Part shown: piece by piece, positions 11,366-26,715 of the stretch
Layout of the letters: every line of letters begins with the position of its first letter
How positions within the stretch are numbered: position 1 is the first letter of the stretch
Source: Nectonema munidae
Lineage: Eukaryota > Nematomorpha > Nectonematoida > Nectonematidae
Direction of reading: 5' to 3'
Assembly (NCBI GenBank): GCA_030549495.1
Contig: JAUIRK010000895.1
Coordinates: 1-64,000, forward strand
DNA length: 64,000 nucleotides
Position numbers and translations under genes: made by a program
The notes under the pieces: generated by a model
Seen by the model: only the letters and a program-made list of their open reading frames with translations
Database searches by the model: none
Told to the model about the DNA's origin: nothing

Positions 11366-13286
11366 CGTCTTCCAAAAAAGACAACACATTTTTCTGAATT
11401 CCTACTCCTCTCTTGTCTCTTCTATTTCATTCTTAATTAAGCTTAATGTAAACTTTAACCCCGCCCTATTAAGCTTAAAGTCAACAATGAAGGAGGACTT
11501 ATATATAGCTCCTTCTTTCTCACTTCAAATAGATGCGCACCATCTCCAAATTATGTGTAGAAAAGGGGTAAAGATCAATTAATAACAAAAAAATTAGAAA
11601 TTTTATTGAATTAAAAAAATCATTAATTAATTTTCAGTTGTTCCATTTCTTCTTCCTAAAAAATGAAAATATTGAGAAAAATAAATTTAAAAAAAACACA
11701 TCTAAATTACATAACTTTTCTGAGGTACTTTCTATCAAAAATGTAAAACAGAACCAAAATTAGAAAACTTGGTATTAGAATTTCTTCATTCTTTTTAGTG
11801 TATAAGAATAAATGTAAGTTTAGACTCTCAAAAAAGGATATAAAATAGAGAGAAAATTGTGCAAACAAAAATCAAACAATAAATTAAGATTGCATTACTT
11901 CATTTTTCTCAGCATCATTCAAAAATAGTTTAAAAGCTAAATTGGTGCAAGCTACAAAAATCTACAAAAAGTAAAATAACTTAACATTTTGCTATGATTT
12001 GCCTTTTATAATAACTTTTAAGGAAAAAAGTCTATAAGAAAAATATTATAGAGCTTCAACAAAAACTAAAAATTTTACAGCATAACTTAAGTTTTTTGAA
12101 AACTAATTTGACGTACCCCCTACAGCATACTCTATGGGTTGCATGAAAGGTTGGTTGAGATGATGGACATAGCACGGAAGCCTCTGGTTTCGATTTCTCA
12201 TCGATACGAATTTGTTATTAGTTTGACATAAGCGGTACATCAGTGCTTTGTCAATGAAAACACACCCACGGTACCTTCACCTTATCTTTTACTCAAAATT
12301 GAAAAATTTGCTACATAATTAAAATACATAAGAGAGAAAGGAAACAAAATAAACTAATAAAGCAATTTTCACTATTTTAAAATGGAACCGTCTGTTCTCA
12401 GAATAATTTCAAAATAATAGGAGGCATAAAGAATGAGAGTTTATTGGATATTTTCAAGTTTTTATTAGTAGCAAAAGCCAATGTTTAAGTAGCTAACCCT
12501 TATAGGGTGATTTGGTAGCACTTGTATCTTAAGTTTGTAAAGAATTGAAAAGAATCATAGTAAACAAAAATGGTAGTTTAATCACTTTTTATAAAATTAT
12601 TTAAGTCTAAGAACACAAAATCATTAAAAAATTATTTAAAATAACATAAATCAAAGTATACGAGAACAAGAAAATCATTTCGTTTTTTTGAATATTTCTG
12701 TGCACAAATAAAATTCTGACAGCTGTCATAAATAGATCAAGTACATTTTTAACAACTGAAACATTTTGTTTCGATATTATATTTTTATTATAATAATAAT
12801 CAACAAATTTTCTTAAAAAAATGATTTAATTAATTATGTACAGTGTTACTTATAAAATTTAACAATCGAACATTATAAAAAATATCTCTGCTCAAATATT
12901 AAGCAAATAGAGCATTCTCGCTTTTAAACTGAATAGATAGTCAAAATATTCATTCCCAATTAGCTATTGAAAAAATATTTCTTGACGTGAAAAAAATTAA
13001 AGTTTTCAAATGTTACAAAATGTACCAAACGTACTGATAAAGATTAAAAGTGACCTTTGTTGAAAAAAATTTTTAACACGAGTCTGACAATATTCATTGA
13101 TATAAAATTGTAACGATTGAAAACTATTTTTCTCTCATTTAAAAACAAATCCCTCTCTGTGATTAATTTGAATACCTGACACTTTGGTATCATGAAAAAA
13201 AGTTCTGTAAATATTGAACTTATATTCCACTAAAAACTAGTTTCTAATTAGATAAAATAGAATTATTTTTAATTTAACTCTAAATC
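11366..13286. other. AT-rich non-coding stretch
   Basis: No gene seen. A patch at about 12150-12205 weakly resembles pol III A and B boxes. It does not fold convincingly as a tRNA. Confidence 0.5.
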
Positions 13287-13622
13287 AGGGGCGCACATCC
13301 TCAAAATTATTTGGGAGCGGGCGAAATTTTTTCTTGTTAGTTTTTCAAAATTAGTGGTTGAAGATACAACGGAAGACCAAATATTCAAGCAATCTTTTAA
13401 AATAGAGTGTATTTAGCGCATACCTAAAGTCCTAAATTTATAAGACTACTTTTTTTTTTTACAAAATTGGTGAATTTAAATACTATACTTCCAGCGAAAA
13501 TATTTTAATTAAATTTGCATATCGAATATAGTGCACAGAAAAAATGGCCCCAATTAAAAAGTAGGAAAAAATGCCCCCAGTAAAAATGCCCCAATTTAAA
13601 ATTAGGAAAAAATGCGCCCCTG
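13287..13622. mobile_element. hAT-type MITE, family CAGGGGCGCACATCC, second copy
   Basis: Starts CAGGGGCGCACATCCTCAAA and ends ATGCGCCCCTG at 13622. The internal part matches the copy at 21196 (ACTTCCAGCGAAAATATTTT and the AAAAATGCCCC repeats near the right end). The flanks (CTCTAAAT and ATTGAAGC) do not match, so this copy was probably rearranged or joined to another repeat. Confidence 0.75.
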
Positions 13623-13696
13623 ATTGAAGCAATGGATTATTATTATATAGCTCTCACGCATCGTCTGTAAAATATGTTCGATAGGAATTTCAGAGC
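13620..13696 (+). repeat. dispersed repeat, inverted partner at 35878-35954
   Basis: GATTGAAGCAATGGATTATT, then TATATAGCTCTCAC, then GTAAAATATGTTCGATAGGA, then ATTTCAGAGC are shared, as reverse complement, with 35878-35954. About 77 bp, roughly 85-90 percent alike by eye. Confidence 0.7.
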
Positions 13697-13838
13697 TTTT
13701 TTTTTATAATTTTTAAAATTTATTATAAAAGAATTGTCCAATGAACACACCACGATTATTACACGACATTATACTTGCATTGTTTTATAAAGAAAAATTA
13801 CATTGTCTGTATTTCTCATTGCATCAACCTTCTAGCTC

Positions 13839-15823
13839 AGTGGTTTTCAAATTGGAGTTTGCGGTCCTCTAGGAGACCGTGAAGCAGTTCTATGGGGATC
13901 GAGAAGGGGACACTGAGTAAATCGTTTTTCGCAAAATATTTCACCCATACTGGGTCATTAGCCATTTTTGCCAATAAATCATATTTAAAAAGAATAAATA
14001 AGTCAGTCTTTGAATTGATTACTTTTTTTTATTGCTTTTCAGGCCTAATTTGTATATGTGCATTTTTCGAAATATGACGACTCACACTTAAAATTTGTTT
14101 TACTGCAAACGTCTGGTAGGGAAGAAGAACATAAATGTCCTTTGTGTTCTGAAATGAATCTCATCAACTTTTTTAAAGCACGTCAAGTGAAGCTTGCGCT
14201 GGTAGTGAAGCACTCCGGGTTCGGTAAACGAAACTATTGGCTGAACGATTGCACAAATTCTTGTTTGATAAATAACATAAGAATATTTTTGCCAAAAAAT
14301 TAAGTATGATTTGAAAAGTTTCAAAAAAAAATCTGTTGTCAAAAAGTCTAACAACATAGAAGAACAGTTGATACCTTGCTGCAAAGATATATTGAAGGTG
14401 CTAAGAAGTTCTGAAGTTGTAAAGTTGAAACATATCTTCCTGCTAACCGATACCGTTAGAAGACTATTAGGAGAGATGTCTGATAACATGTCAGGAGTGG
14501 TTTTATTGTTTCGGAATTGGATTTTCAACTTTTTTGCTCAGATTGATGAAACGATGGATGCTGGGAACTTGTCTCAGCCTTGCGTTTACGTACAATATGT
14601 ATATGACAAGAACCTCATAGACAATTTTTTATTTTGCAAAGCTCAGCAATAGAACAACTGTAATAAAAATATTTGACAAAGTGATACATTTTTTTACAGC
14701 AGATGGTATTGAGTCGGAATCTGGCTAAGCAAAAATCTCTTGATGTGATTGGTCCCTAGTGCGTCGAGCCATAAAACCATAAACGATGAGTTGAAAAATA
14801 TTTTCAATGAAGTCATTAAAACAGTGTATTTCATTAAAGCAAATGCTTCAATTCTTGTTTGTTTTCAATTTGAAAATCGCTTCCTCTATTCAAACGTGAG
14901 GTGGCTTTCCAAATGAAAATTTTCCAAGCGATACCATGGAAAGAAATCCAGCAATTTCTGGAAGGCAAACTAGACATGCATGTAGAATTTTATGATGTCC
15001 GTCTTCCTATATTTCTATCATTTTTAGTGAACATATTGGAATATATGGATTCCTTTAACCTTGAGCTGCAAGGAAAAGAGATCAGAGTACTCCATTGTAA
15101 TAAAAAAAATAACAGCTTTTGAAATGAGAAAAAAATATGATTGGCATAATTGCGTTCTTTGACAAGAAAATTTTTTCTCGATTTTCAAACTTATTTGTTG
15201 ATGAAAATAAGATTTTCATAAATAAAAATGTCCTGGAGGCAATAAAACACCGTATAGCATGCCAAGAAATGTCTCTTTATTTTCTTAATCTACAAAAATT
15301 TGAAAAATACTATCAATTTATCAAAACACCGTTTATAATCCGGATTAGTATTCTGGCCTCAGAAGACTTCTTAATTAAAGAACAGATTATTGATTTGGTT
15401 AATGATTGAGGAGGTGCAAAACATGTTTTTCTGAAATATCTCATAGCAATTTTTCTATTGAAATGGGAGAGTCCTATGCTTGCAAAGATTGCTCTAAGAG
15501 CTGATTCGATTTGCCAGTACATATGAGTGTGAGCAAGCGTTTTCCAAGCTACTTGCCATTGAAACCAAATCTCGAAACAGAATGGAAGTGACTAATGATA
15601 TAAAACTTACTTTTACCAAAACAGCCAACTTTAGACAAAGCAGATGCCATGCATCCCATTGAGATTTGGATTGTTCACACAATTTTTGAATGAACAATGA
15701 TGTCGATTTTTTAGTACTGTAGTTTATATGTTGATTTATTTTTTTAAATGAGACCCCGTGCTATTAAAAAATTATAGTTAGACCGCTACGCCGAAAATTT
15801 TCAGAAAGTTTGTGAAAAACTCT
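13839..15823 (+). pseudogene. hAT-type element with ZBED/GTF2IRD2-like transposase, decayed
   Basis: The left end (A)GTGGTTTTCAAATTGGAGTT and the right end, read inward, AGAGTTTTTCACAAACTTT resemble hAT termini. Flanks TCTAGCTC (13831-13838) and TCAAGCTC (15824-15831) match 7 of 8, consistent with a target duplication. Coding debris on the plus strand includes ALVVKHSGFGKRNYWLND, NNIEEQLIPCCKDILKVL, LTDTVRRLLGEMSDNM, QIDETMDAGNLSQPCVYVQY and IDNFLFCKAQQ (14311-14652), the usual first half of the catalytic domain. The C-terminal dimerisation block lies near 15510-15690, with CEQAFSKLLAIETKSRNRM spread over frames. Many stops and frame changes make it an old copy. The N-terminal BED finger is barely recognisable. 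Confidence 0.7.
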
Positions 15824-16600
15824 TCAAGCTCAGCAAGGGAAGAAAATCATTCAGATATGATATATCACTACTCATCAGATGTAATTAAGTCTTTATACCT
15901 CCTTATTGCTATTTACCAGTTAATGAAACAGATGGTCATAGTCTACCTGGTAGTCTATAAGATACGCTGTACTCTAACCAAGTGAAGGTTTTATACCATG
16001 ACTAAAAATGATCTCTTTTGTGAACCTTTAGGGAGCTGAATTTTTGGTTGAACTGATTTTAAACATGTCTTTGTCTTCTAAAGATCGTATGGAAAGGGTT
16101 GTATTAGAAACAGCCAGACATCATTTATTCGACAACCCCACTATCCGATGCAATATTGATTAAGAGCTAAAAGATATTTCTCAGCCTCTCATCTCAATAA
16201 TTGCCAACAAGCATGGTTCATATCAAATGAATTCGTTAGGTGGATTGATTACTCTGACTGAAATGCATTCTTGCTTAAAATTATATTTTAAAATTTTTAG
16301 CAACGAAATGTTACCAGGCTTGATTAGTAAAACAGAAAAACAAAGAATCATATATAATCTTCATATACTACCTACACATATATTCAGTCAGTAAAGTAAG
16401 TTGTTTGACAATTTATTTAGGATATGGGTCTATGAATTGACATGTATGTAGACGTGAATTTAAATTTGGCCATTTTAAATAGAAATTGAAGGTTTAAAAT
16501 TTTTGAAAGAGATATTCTACAAACTTTAAATTTATATAAATTAGCTATTTCAATCCCTAAGTTATACGCTAAAAAGTACATGAAATGATATTATCAAGTA
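15824..16600 (+). other. unexplained coding-like patches
   Basis: I do not recognise a family. One plus-strand frame gives SDMIYHYSSDVIKSLYLLIA (near 15856). A second, after a splice-acceptor-like CTTTAG at about 16030, runs GAEFLVELILNMSLSSKDRM, then ERVVLETARHHLFDNPTIRC to an in-frame TAA at 16161. It then stays open to about 16396 (ELKDISQPLISIIANKHGSY and on). It could be a decayed host exon pair or another element. No confident boundary. Confidence 0.25.
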
Positions 16601-16757
16601 CGGTGGGGAGGGGGGGCAAAACTGATTTAAATGGGGCCGGGAATATAAAAAGGTGTATACATTTATATATTTCAAAGGAGTTTCAGATTGGCAAAATAAA
16701 TCCCAGGGGGCCTAGCCACCTTTCGCCCACTTGGAGGCCCCTGGATGTACGCCCCTG
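16601..16757. mobile_element. MITE-like right end with GGATGTACGCCCCTG
   Basis: The last 15 bases, read inward, are CAGGGGCGTACATCC, close to the MITE family above. A G-rich block (16603-16618) and TGGGGCCGGGAATATAAAAA lie to the left. The left end was not found. Confidence 0.45.
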
Positions 16758-18149
16758 ATAAGATTATGAAAAAATATCTGCATAAAAAAAAGTAAACTAA
16801 GTTAAAAAAAAATTTTATCAACTCAAAAAAGGATAGACAAAATTTATATCAAATTGGATTTTATGAAAATATTTCATTTGATGTGTGTTTGACAACTTAA
16901 TCCAATATATGGCATACCTCTTTCTGTATATATTTTTCTCTTCTTTATCCTGATGTATGCAAATTGTGTATACACAGGCATTTAGAGACGATTGATCCAT
17001 GCGACTGAGATGAATAAGGTTTTTAAAATAAAAAGATAATAAGTAATTATTATTTCCTCAATTATTACTTAAATTGGAGGCGATGCGGCAATTAAAATCT
17101 GCCATGAGTAAATTTTCTTCTAAATCTCATCCTACTGGATTGACGACGAGGTCAGATATCATTGAAGTCTTTTTAAGATAGCTATAAAGAGTGAAAGAAC
17201 CTTCGTATTTTATGCATAGCGCTTTGTACATGTAATAACATTTTAATGAAAGCTGCTTTTTGCCTAAATTCATTAAGGAAGTTAGGGATCCTTCACAAAT
17301 AAGCCAATCAATTTGATTTCTTCAAAATATCTATTCTAAATATGGAGATAGGGGAATTATAGAAGTACCACTATTTCTCATCATTGAATATCTTTTTGGA
17401 TGAGTGTTTGCAATAGAGAATTGAATTTCATAAATACTCCATCCCCCGCCCGCTCCGCCTTTGCTAAAACAATGCTTCCAACTTAGATCAAGGTCAACTT
17501 ATTTGACTCGCACAAACATGTGTGGAAGAGAGAAAACAACACTTACGTAGGAGAGGAGAGAAGCAAGGATATAGAAGATGAAATGAAGGAGAGCCCACAA
17601 GGATACAGAGAGAAGGATATGAATATTATTTACACACTTGAACAAACAAGAAGACGAATATGAAGCAGAGCTGTGCAAATAAAATTTCCCCAGAAAATTT
17701 CAAAAGTGCCAACTTTAGTAGAAAGACTGAAACACATTTTACATTGGCATGCGCGCATAATTTAGTAGTTTTCATTGAGTAGGTGCGTGAGGAATTTTAT
17801 TTTAAGTTTAACTTTAATTTCTCCGTTTTTCATTTTTAATTAAAGTAAAAAAACGAATTTAAAATCAAAAAAGACGAATTCAAAATGAAAACCGAGGAAT
17901 ATAAAATGAAAAAAGGAGGGATGGAATATCCGACTCCTAGAACACACATAAATGTGCCTCCGACTTCAAGTACTTTAATTTTACTCCAACTCTTTGCTTG
18001 CAACTTTGATTAAAGAAGCATTATCCCATGTGCTTACAAAAATTAAATTATTTTTTCTTTATTTAAAATTTGAAAAGAGACGAATCTGAAATAAATTAAA
18101 GTGCAAATGCTATATAAAAAGATGTATGCTATCTCATAGGATCTTACAG
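16758..18149. other. AT-rich stretch, no gene seen
   Basis: Only debris is visible. A CAGAGCTGTGCAAATAAAAT (17665) and a later ATATCCGACTCCTAG (17928) recall ends of the CAGGGCTGTG...CCGACTCC type of hAT MITE but do not form a clean pair. Confidence 0.4.
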
Positions 18150-20799
<2,650 letters not shown>

Positions 20800-21195
20800 T
20801 AATAGTAAATTTGCTAGGCCAAATGGTCAATGTTTCTGTTTATTAAGTTCATATTATTCTTTGATTTTTGTCAACCAATAAGTTTATATCAATAAGAATT
20901 CCAAAGATTTTGTATGTGTGAAAAATATGTTAAATTTATAATTATCTTTGTACGTCTTCATACTACATTTTACTTCATACCCTTGATTCAAAAAAAATTT
21001 AATCGAAATAAAAACTAAACAAATAAAAAAACAAAAACAATATGAATAACTTGAATTACAGGCACTAAAAGAACTTTTATATCATAATGAATGAAAGTAT
21101 ATTTTGATGGCAAACTGAATTTATTTTTGATATTGACTTTGTTTTAAAACCACTGGTCTACTGATTCGCATCATTCATTTCAGGTTAGTTGATAT
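20800..21195. other. AT-rich stretch, no gene seen
   Basis: Nothing recognisable beyond low-complexity A and T runs. Confidence 0.5.
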
Positions 21196-21566
21196 CAGGG
21201 GCGCACATCCTCAAAATTATTGGGGGCGAAATTTTTTTGTCGCAATTTTCAAAATTAGTGGTCTGGAAATACCACGGGAGACGAAATATTCAAGCAATTG
21301 TTTAAAATAGAGTGTATTCAGCGCATACCTAAATTTATAAGACTACTTTATATTTTTTTTTACAAATTTGTTGAATTTAAATACTATACTTCCAGCGAAA
21401 ATATTTTAATTAAATTTGCATATCGAATATGGCGCCTAGAAAAAATGCCCCGATTTAAAAAGTAGGAACCCCCAGTAAAAATGCAACCGAAAAAAATGCC
21501 CCAATTTAAAATTAGGAAAAATTCCCCCCCCCCCCCCCCCCCCGGATGTGCGCCCCTGGTTGATAT
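21188..21566. repeat. 8-bp target-site duplications of the MITE at 21196
   Basis: GTTGATAT at 21188-21195 and at 21559-21566. Confidence 0.85.
21196..21558. mobile_element. hAT-type MITE, family CAGGGGCGCACATCC, complete copy with target duplication
   Basis: 363 bp, beginning CAGGGGCGCACATCC and ending GGATGTGCGCCCCTG, perfect 15-bp inverted ends. It is flanked by an exact 8-bp duplication GTTGATAT (21188-21195 and 21559-21566), the hAT target size. It has no coding capacity. A run of about 20 C precedes the right end. Confidence 0.92.
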
Positions 21567-22086
21567 TGATTGAAGGCAGTTTTTTACAGAGATATATTTG
21601 ATGTTTAAATGATATTAAAAGATTCAATCTCAATAAATGATAGACAATTTTTTGTTACTCAATTTTTTTGTTTAAAAGAGGCAGATGGTGTTTTTGGGAT
21701 CATTTTTTGGATTAAAAATGGATCCTATAGATGGTTATTTTTAGGGAGATTGAGGTAAAAACGTTTACTCAAAAAAATAAAAATTGACCATTCATCCAAT
21801 TACGATAAAAGTTGAACCATTATAAAAAAATTGCATTTCTTGGCATAACTTACATTTTTTTCACTAATAGAAGTCCTATTTAAAAAATAATTCAAATAAT
21901 AATTAATAAATTATTATTAAATAATCAAATAATAATAATTAATTTTGAAATAATATTTCAAAAATAATTAAACTACTAAAGAATTTTTGCGGAAAGACGT
22001 AATATTCAAAATGGTTTTTAAGAATTTATTTCAATAAGTTTCAAAACTTGTCCTATTTCCACTTGAGATTTTAAATTTATATCCTT
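21567..22086. other. AT-rich stretch, no gene seen
   Basis: Contains AATAAT-type low complexity around 21890-21950. Confidence 0.5.
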
Positions 22087-22094
22087 CTCTCTGA

Positions 22095-22411
22095 CAGGCC
22101 CGTAGCCAGCGAGGACAGGAGTGGGCTAAGCCCCCCCCCCCCAACTCAGATTTAGAGCCCCCTCAACCTAATATATTTCGATATCAATAAAGGGTTCAAA
22201 AAATGGTTTATTTTTAGACTATATATAAAAATTTGGTACTTATTAGTTACTCCCTCCCACTTTAAAATTTTTTTCAGTAATTTAATAAAAAAAATTTTTT
22301 GAATTGGGAAGAGTTAACCCATAAGTACCAAAAATTTTATTGTGAAAATCCCCCCCCCCCCCCCCCATTTTTTCCAGCCCTCCCAATTGAAAAGTCCTAG
22401 CAACGGGCCTG
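22095..22411. mobile_element. hAT-type MITE, family CAGGCCCGT, complete copy with target duplication
   Basis: 317 bp. The left end is CAGGCCCGTAGCCAGCGAGG and the right end, read inward, is CAGGCCCGTTGCTAGGAC. Exact 8-bp duplication CTCTCTGA at 22087-22094 and 22412-22419. Runs of C occur near both ends (22131-22142 and 22350-22366). No coding capacity. Confidence 0.92.
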
Positions 22412-22419
22412 CTCTCTGA

Positions 22420-25400
22420 TAATACAAAAAAAAAATTTTTAATTATTATCCTATAGAAAATCATGAAGGCTAACGTAATGATGAAATTGATAAGTGAAAT
22501 AGTTCACATTTTATTGTTTATCGTTATGAATAATAATATGTTTATTTCACATCAGACGAAATAAAAGTATCAATATACACGCCAAATTAAAACGACATTT
22601 CAAAGTTTTTTACACAAGTAAAGAAGTTTACTATAACATTTTACCGATTTGATTCATCTATTTCGGCAAAGATTAAAAAAATGGCTTCAGAAATAAACAA
22701 AAAAAGGAGGAATTTAAAGGCATAATGTATTTTAATTGTTTTTTAAGACAATTAAACATTAAACGAATAGGCTCAAGATGCCAAATTTTTAAATCAACTA
22801 ACTGGAGAAATGGGGCCTTAAAAAACAAAACAATCTTTTTGAAGTCTTTATTAAAATTATAAATTTATTATGAATCTTATCAGAAAGAATTCCGTAAACA
22901 TCATTCCTCTGCCTATTCTTTCCAATTTCCCCTTCACTTAATCTTTTCAGACCCAATAGGACAACAGAGTCCAACAAGTTAAAATTGTCTGCTTCAGGTT
23001 ATACAAAAAAATATTTGAAAAATAAAAGCAGATGTTTTCAAAAGCTGGTGCACTAACCCTTCCAGAAAAAATGTGTGCTTTTATTTTTTAGAACTTTTAA
23101 AAAACCTTTAGAGCAGACGATTTTTATTCCATAGATCACTAATAAAGCAATCTGTCTAAAAGAACTAATCAGTTACAAAGAGCGCGAAAATGTTCCATAA
23201 ATTAGCGTTAATTTCCACGAATCCTCGTTTGCCTGAAAGTGACGTGTCATTTAAATCAAAAAGTCAAAAGGCGAAAAGGAAAAACTATGAATATTGCGAG
23301 TTACCTTTTAAACAAAACGCGAAAAATACAAAGTGATGCCAAGTGTAAGTGTATCTCTATCATGTACGAAAGCTGTATGAAAACGCATCCAGAATAACTT
23401 AGTTCCACGTGAATAAATAAATTGCGCTTCTTTATACACACACATATATATGATTACTTGCCAAACACATTGCATAAAATGTTTATCATATAAGATTGAA
23501 CTGATGTGTGTGATATAGTAGATATCTCTCTTTATCAAAAAGTTTGTCACGAGATATTGTCTTTTTCCCTTTTCACTATACATTTTAAAAACGAAATCTT
23601 CAATTGGTAAAATCCCGGTTTGGTGATACTTTGTCGCTCAAAACACATTTTCGATCATTTGTTACTGATTAGTGATTACTAACTAGTAATAATTATTCTA
23701 AATCTATAGGTTAGTATTTTTTACTAACTAACAAAAAAGTACTATCTAATTAACTAATAAACTGACTAATTAACCAAGTAAAAATTAAAATATTTTTATA
23801 AAAAATAAATTAAAATAATTTATAACTTTATAAAAAATAATTTTATAATATATTTATAGAAAAATTATTTATTTTTTAATTAAATATAAAGTTAATAATA
23901 AAAATAGATTTTTTATTGAAAAAAAGAACTTTTCAACCAATGGATATTTAAACCAAAAGACATTTCAAAAATATTTTTTTAGCTTGATAAAAGAATTTGT
24001 GTTTCATCTTTCAGTAAAAAAGTGTTTCCCATCCTTTGAATGATTTTTACCCAATTTTTTCGATACACCACTTTTTATAATAAATTACAATTTATATATA
24101 AAATAACTAATTATTATTTGTTTTATTTCAATTGACCATTAAAGTTAAATTGATGTTGTGTATAAAAAACATGTAATAGGTACTTTTAGCCTTCTAACCT
24201 CGATAACATAAGGATAAGGTTTAAGATTAGTATAAATGATTTTCTCAGACAATTAAGTCGGAGTGCGAGCTATGAGAATGATTTTAGAGCTTGAGTAGAA
24301 TTCAGAGCTTTAAAATTTCAGACAGTGAAACTACAAAATTTAGTCACGGCTCGCTTAGCAACCTTGATAAAGATCTGTTGTAAGTCATTATGACTGAAAA
24401 AAAATTTACTTTTAGGTTTTCATCCCGTGTCCAATAATTTCGAATTGTGGGAATAACATGATATCTAACTAAACACCAACTTCGCCCACAACAGTTGAAA
24501 AAATAATACCTACAGCTGAACATATCATTATGTCTCATCAACTTAGATTGAACTGTGATACTGATTTAAAAATATAAAATTCACTCCTTTTAGAAGAATT
24601 AAGTAAGGCCAGAAAAATCGTAAAATTAAGACCAGTTTCAAAAATTGGAATACATTGAAATTTGCGGATTTGAATGATTCTCATCAACTTGAGAAAGAAA
24701 GAAATGGATATTAAATATTTCAAAAGTACAATAGAAATCAATAGAAGTCTTGCCAATTTATAAATCAATACTTCAATTACTTCGTATATTTTTATAAACA
24801 CAACTTCATAATTCCTATAAACAGTAGTTTTTTATATTATTTCAATTTATTACCATCTATATTTCCCATTCATAAGATTTTTGCTTAAGAGATAATGAAG
24901 TAAAATAGAGTAAACAATTTAATACGTACATTTTGCTGACAATTGGCTTTATAAAACAGGCACTAGGTCGTAAATTAATTAAAGAGAAATAACTAGTGTA
25001 GCAGGTTTGCAGGAAAGACATTTCTTTACATTATTAGGAAATCCCTGTATAATAAAGACAATTGTCATCGAAAATTTCCTAATTTAAAATATTTAGTGCC
25101 CAATAAATTGTTAATTCAATTCCGGTTTACTTTATAAAACAATTCAAGGGGTCAAATTAAGCACCGAATCTAAAAATTAAAAATATTGATTGAATTAACA
25201 AAACGAATCTGTTTCCATGAAAATATAAATAGTATTGAAAATGATCACCGAAAAAAACAATTGAGCTATGGAATATGAAAATAGGGGAGGCTAAAGGAGC
25301 AACGCAAGGCGGCACTGCAACAGAGATCCCACTCTGGTAACGCCACTATTGACAGTAAAATTATACATTTGAAAAAAATCCAACATATTTAGAACATAAT

Positions 25401-26074
25401 TTTATTATGAACCCGATTGATTGATATCATAAAATATTAAAAGAGGAAATAATTTCAATTATTTATATCAAAATGGAAAATACTTTCAAAATGTAGATAA
25501 AAATATTATATCAAGAATTTAAAATTTAAAGATATTAAATTTTGAATAAAGCGCCATTTCTAATTTAAAAAAAGAAAAGCTAAAAAGAAAATAAATTTAA
25601 AACTTTCCCAAAATCTATATAAAGGTTATAACCATATAATTGCATAATGATTTCAACAAATTACTTGATTTCAATCTTATGTTTTATTATATTTATTTTC
25701 ACTATTATTTTTAACTTTTTTTCTATATTTTCTATTAATCTTTAATTTATATAGATATATTATTTATATATATATATAACTCTTTTAATTTTCCTGAAAT
25801 ATATTTTTGAAAACAGTCTGATCACATTTTCCTCTTCATTTTCTTACATATGCTTTAAAATCTTTATTTGCATTTACCTCAATCCCTTCCAGCCGCTCTC
25901 AATTGCTTATCTCATATATTCACACACCCTTTCGACTCTTCTTTTTCCACTCCATTGCTTACTTTTCAAGCCAACACTGATGTTTACAACAATGAATTTT
26001 CCGGGAATCGACGTCTTTCTGCATCCAAATCAAATGTTATATCTTACACCATCAATGTTTATAATCAAATAGCT
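22420..26074. other. long AT-rich stretch, no gene seen
   Basis: About 3.6 kb, mostly A/T with local runs of TAACTAA-like words (23690-23770) and TA dinucleotides (25755-25780). The short open frames present lack family motifs. Confidence 0.5.
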
Positions 26075-26381
26075 GGTACCGTGGTCGTTTCTCGCTTCGC
26101 TCGAAAATGTGTTTCTCGCTGCGCTCGAAACATAGGATTCTGGGTAGTGTGTATATTGAGTTGCTAATTCAAATTCTCTTCGCTCGAAACGACCACGGGA
26201 CCGGCTAGTTTTTTTTTTCAGAATCCTACGCTCGAAACATAGGATTCTGGGTAGTGTGTATATTGAGTTGCTAATTCAAATTCGCTTCGCTCAAAACGAC
26301 CACGGGACCGGCTAGTTTTTTATTGTTTAGGCTACACTCGAAACATAGAATTCTTGTAGTGTGTATTTTGAGTTGCTAATA
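26075..26381. repeat. GC-rich tandem repeat, unit about 107 bp, about 2.5 copies
   Basis: The word CGCTCGAAACATAGGATTCT recurs at 26122 and 26229, and a diverged CACTCGAAACATAGAATTCT begins at 26335. Each unit then carries GTAGTGTGTATATTGAGTTG and, in the first two, ACGACCACGGGACCGGCTAG. The first unit is preceded by ACCGTGGTCGTTTC, which pairs with the downstream GAAACGACCACGG, so the array can fold. Strikingly GC-rich for its surroundings. Confidence 0.8.
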
Positions 26382-26454
26382 GTGTTATATGGTATGGTGA
26401 TCAGTTTTTAGAATATTTGTATCTTTTCTGTGTATTTTTCTATTACACCATATA

Positions 26455-26715
26455 AAAAAAAAGATATTTCAACCAATCAGAATGCTTCAAGCAACACTCA
26501 CACTACAGATATATGAACTCATCACATATATAAAAATACACATAAAACATATAATAATTTTAACCAATCAGAATGCTTCAAGCACATACACACATACAAA
26601 CTCATCACACCATATAAAAATACACATAAAACACATATATAAATAATTTCAACCAATCAGAATGCTTCCAGCGACAGACAGACAGACACACAGACGCTAG
26701 CTTATTATAATATAG
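26455..26715. repeat. triplicated unit with AACCAATCAGAATGCTTC, then a TATAATATAGATA end
   Basis: AACCAATCAGAATGCTTC occurs at about 26471, 26561 and 26652, with ATATAAAAATACACATAAAA between copies. After the third copy come CAGACAGACAGACACACAGA, CGCTAGC and TTATTATAATATAGATA. That kind of 3' end is typical of some Helitron-like (Helentron) non-autonomous elements. The family is inference only. Confidence 0.6.

Noticed and set aside
12134-12205. tRNA- or SINE-like patch with GGTTTCGATTTCTC
   Set aside because: The A box is weak and the arms do not pair into a cloverleaf.
25868-26167. 99-residue open frame
   Set aside because: It runs into the GC-rich tandem repeat and has no domain signature.
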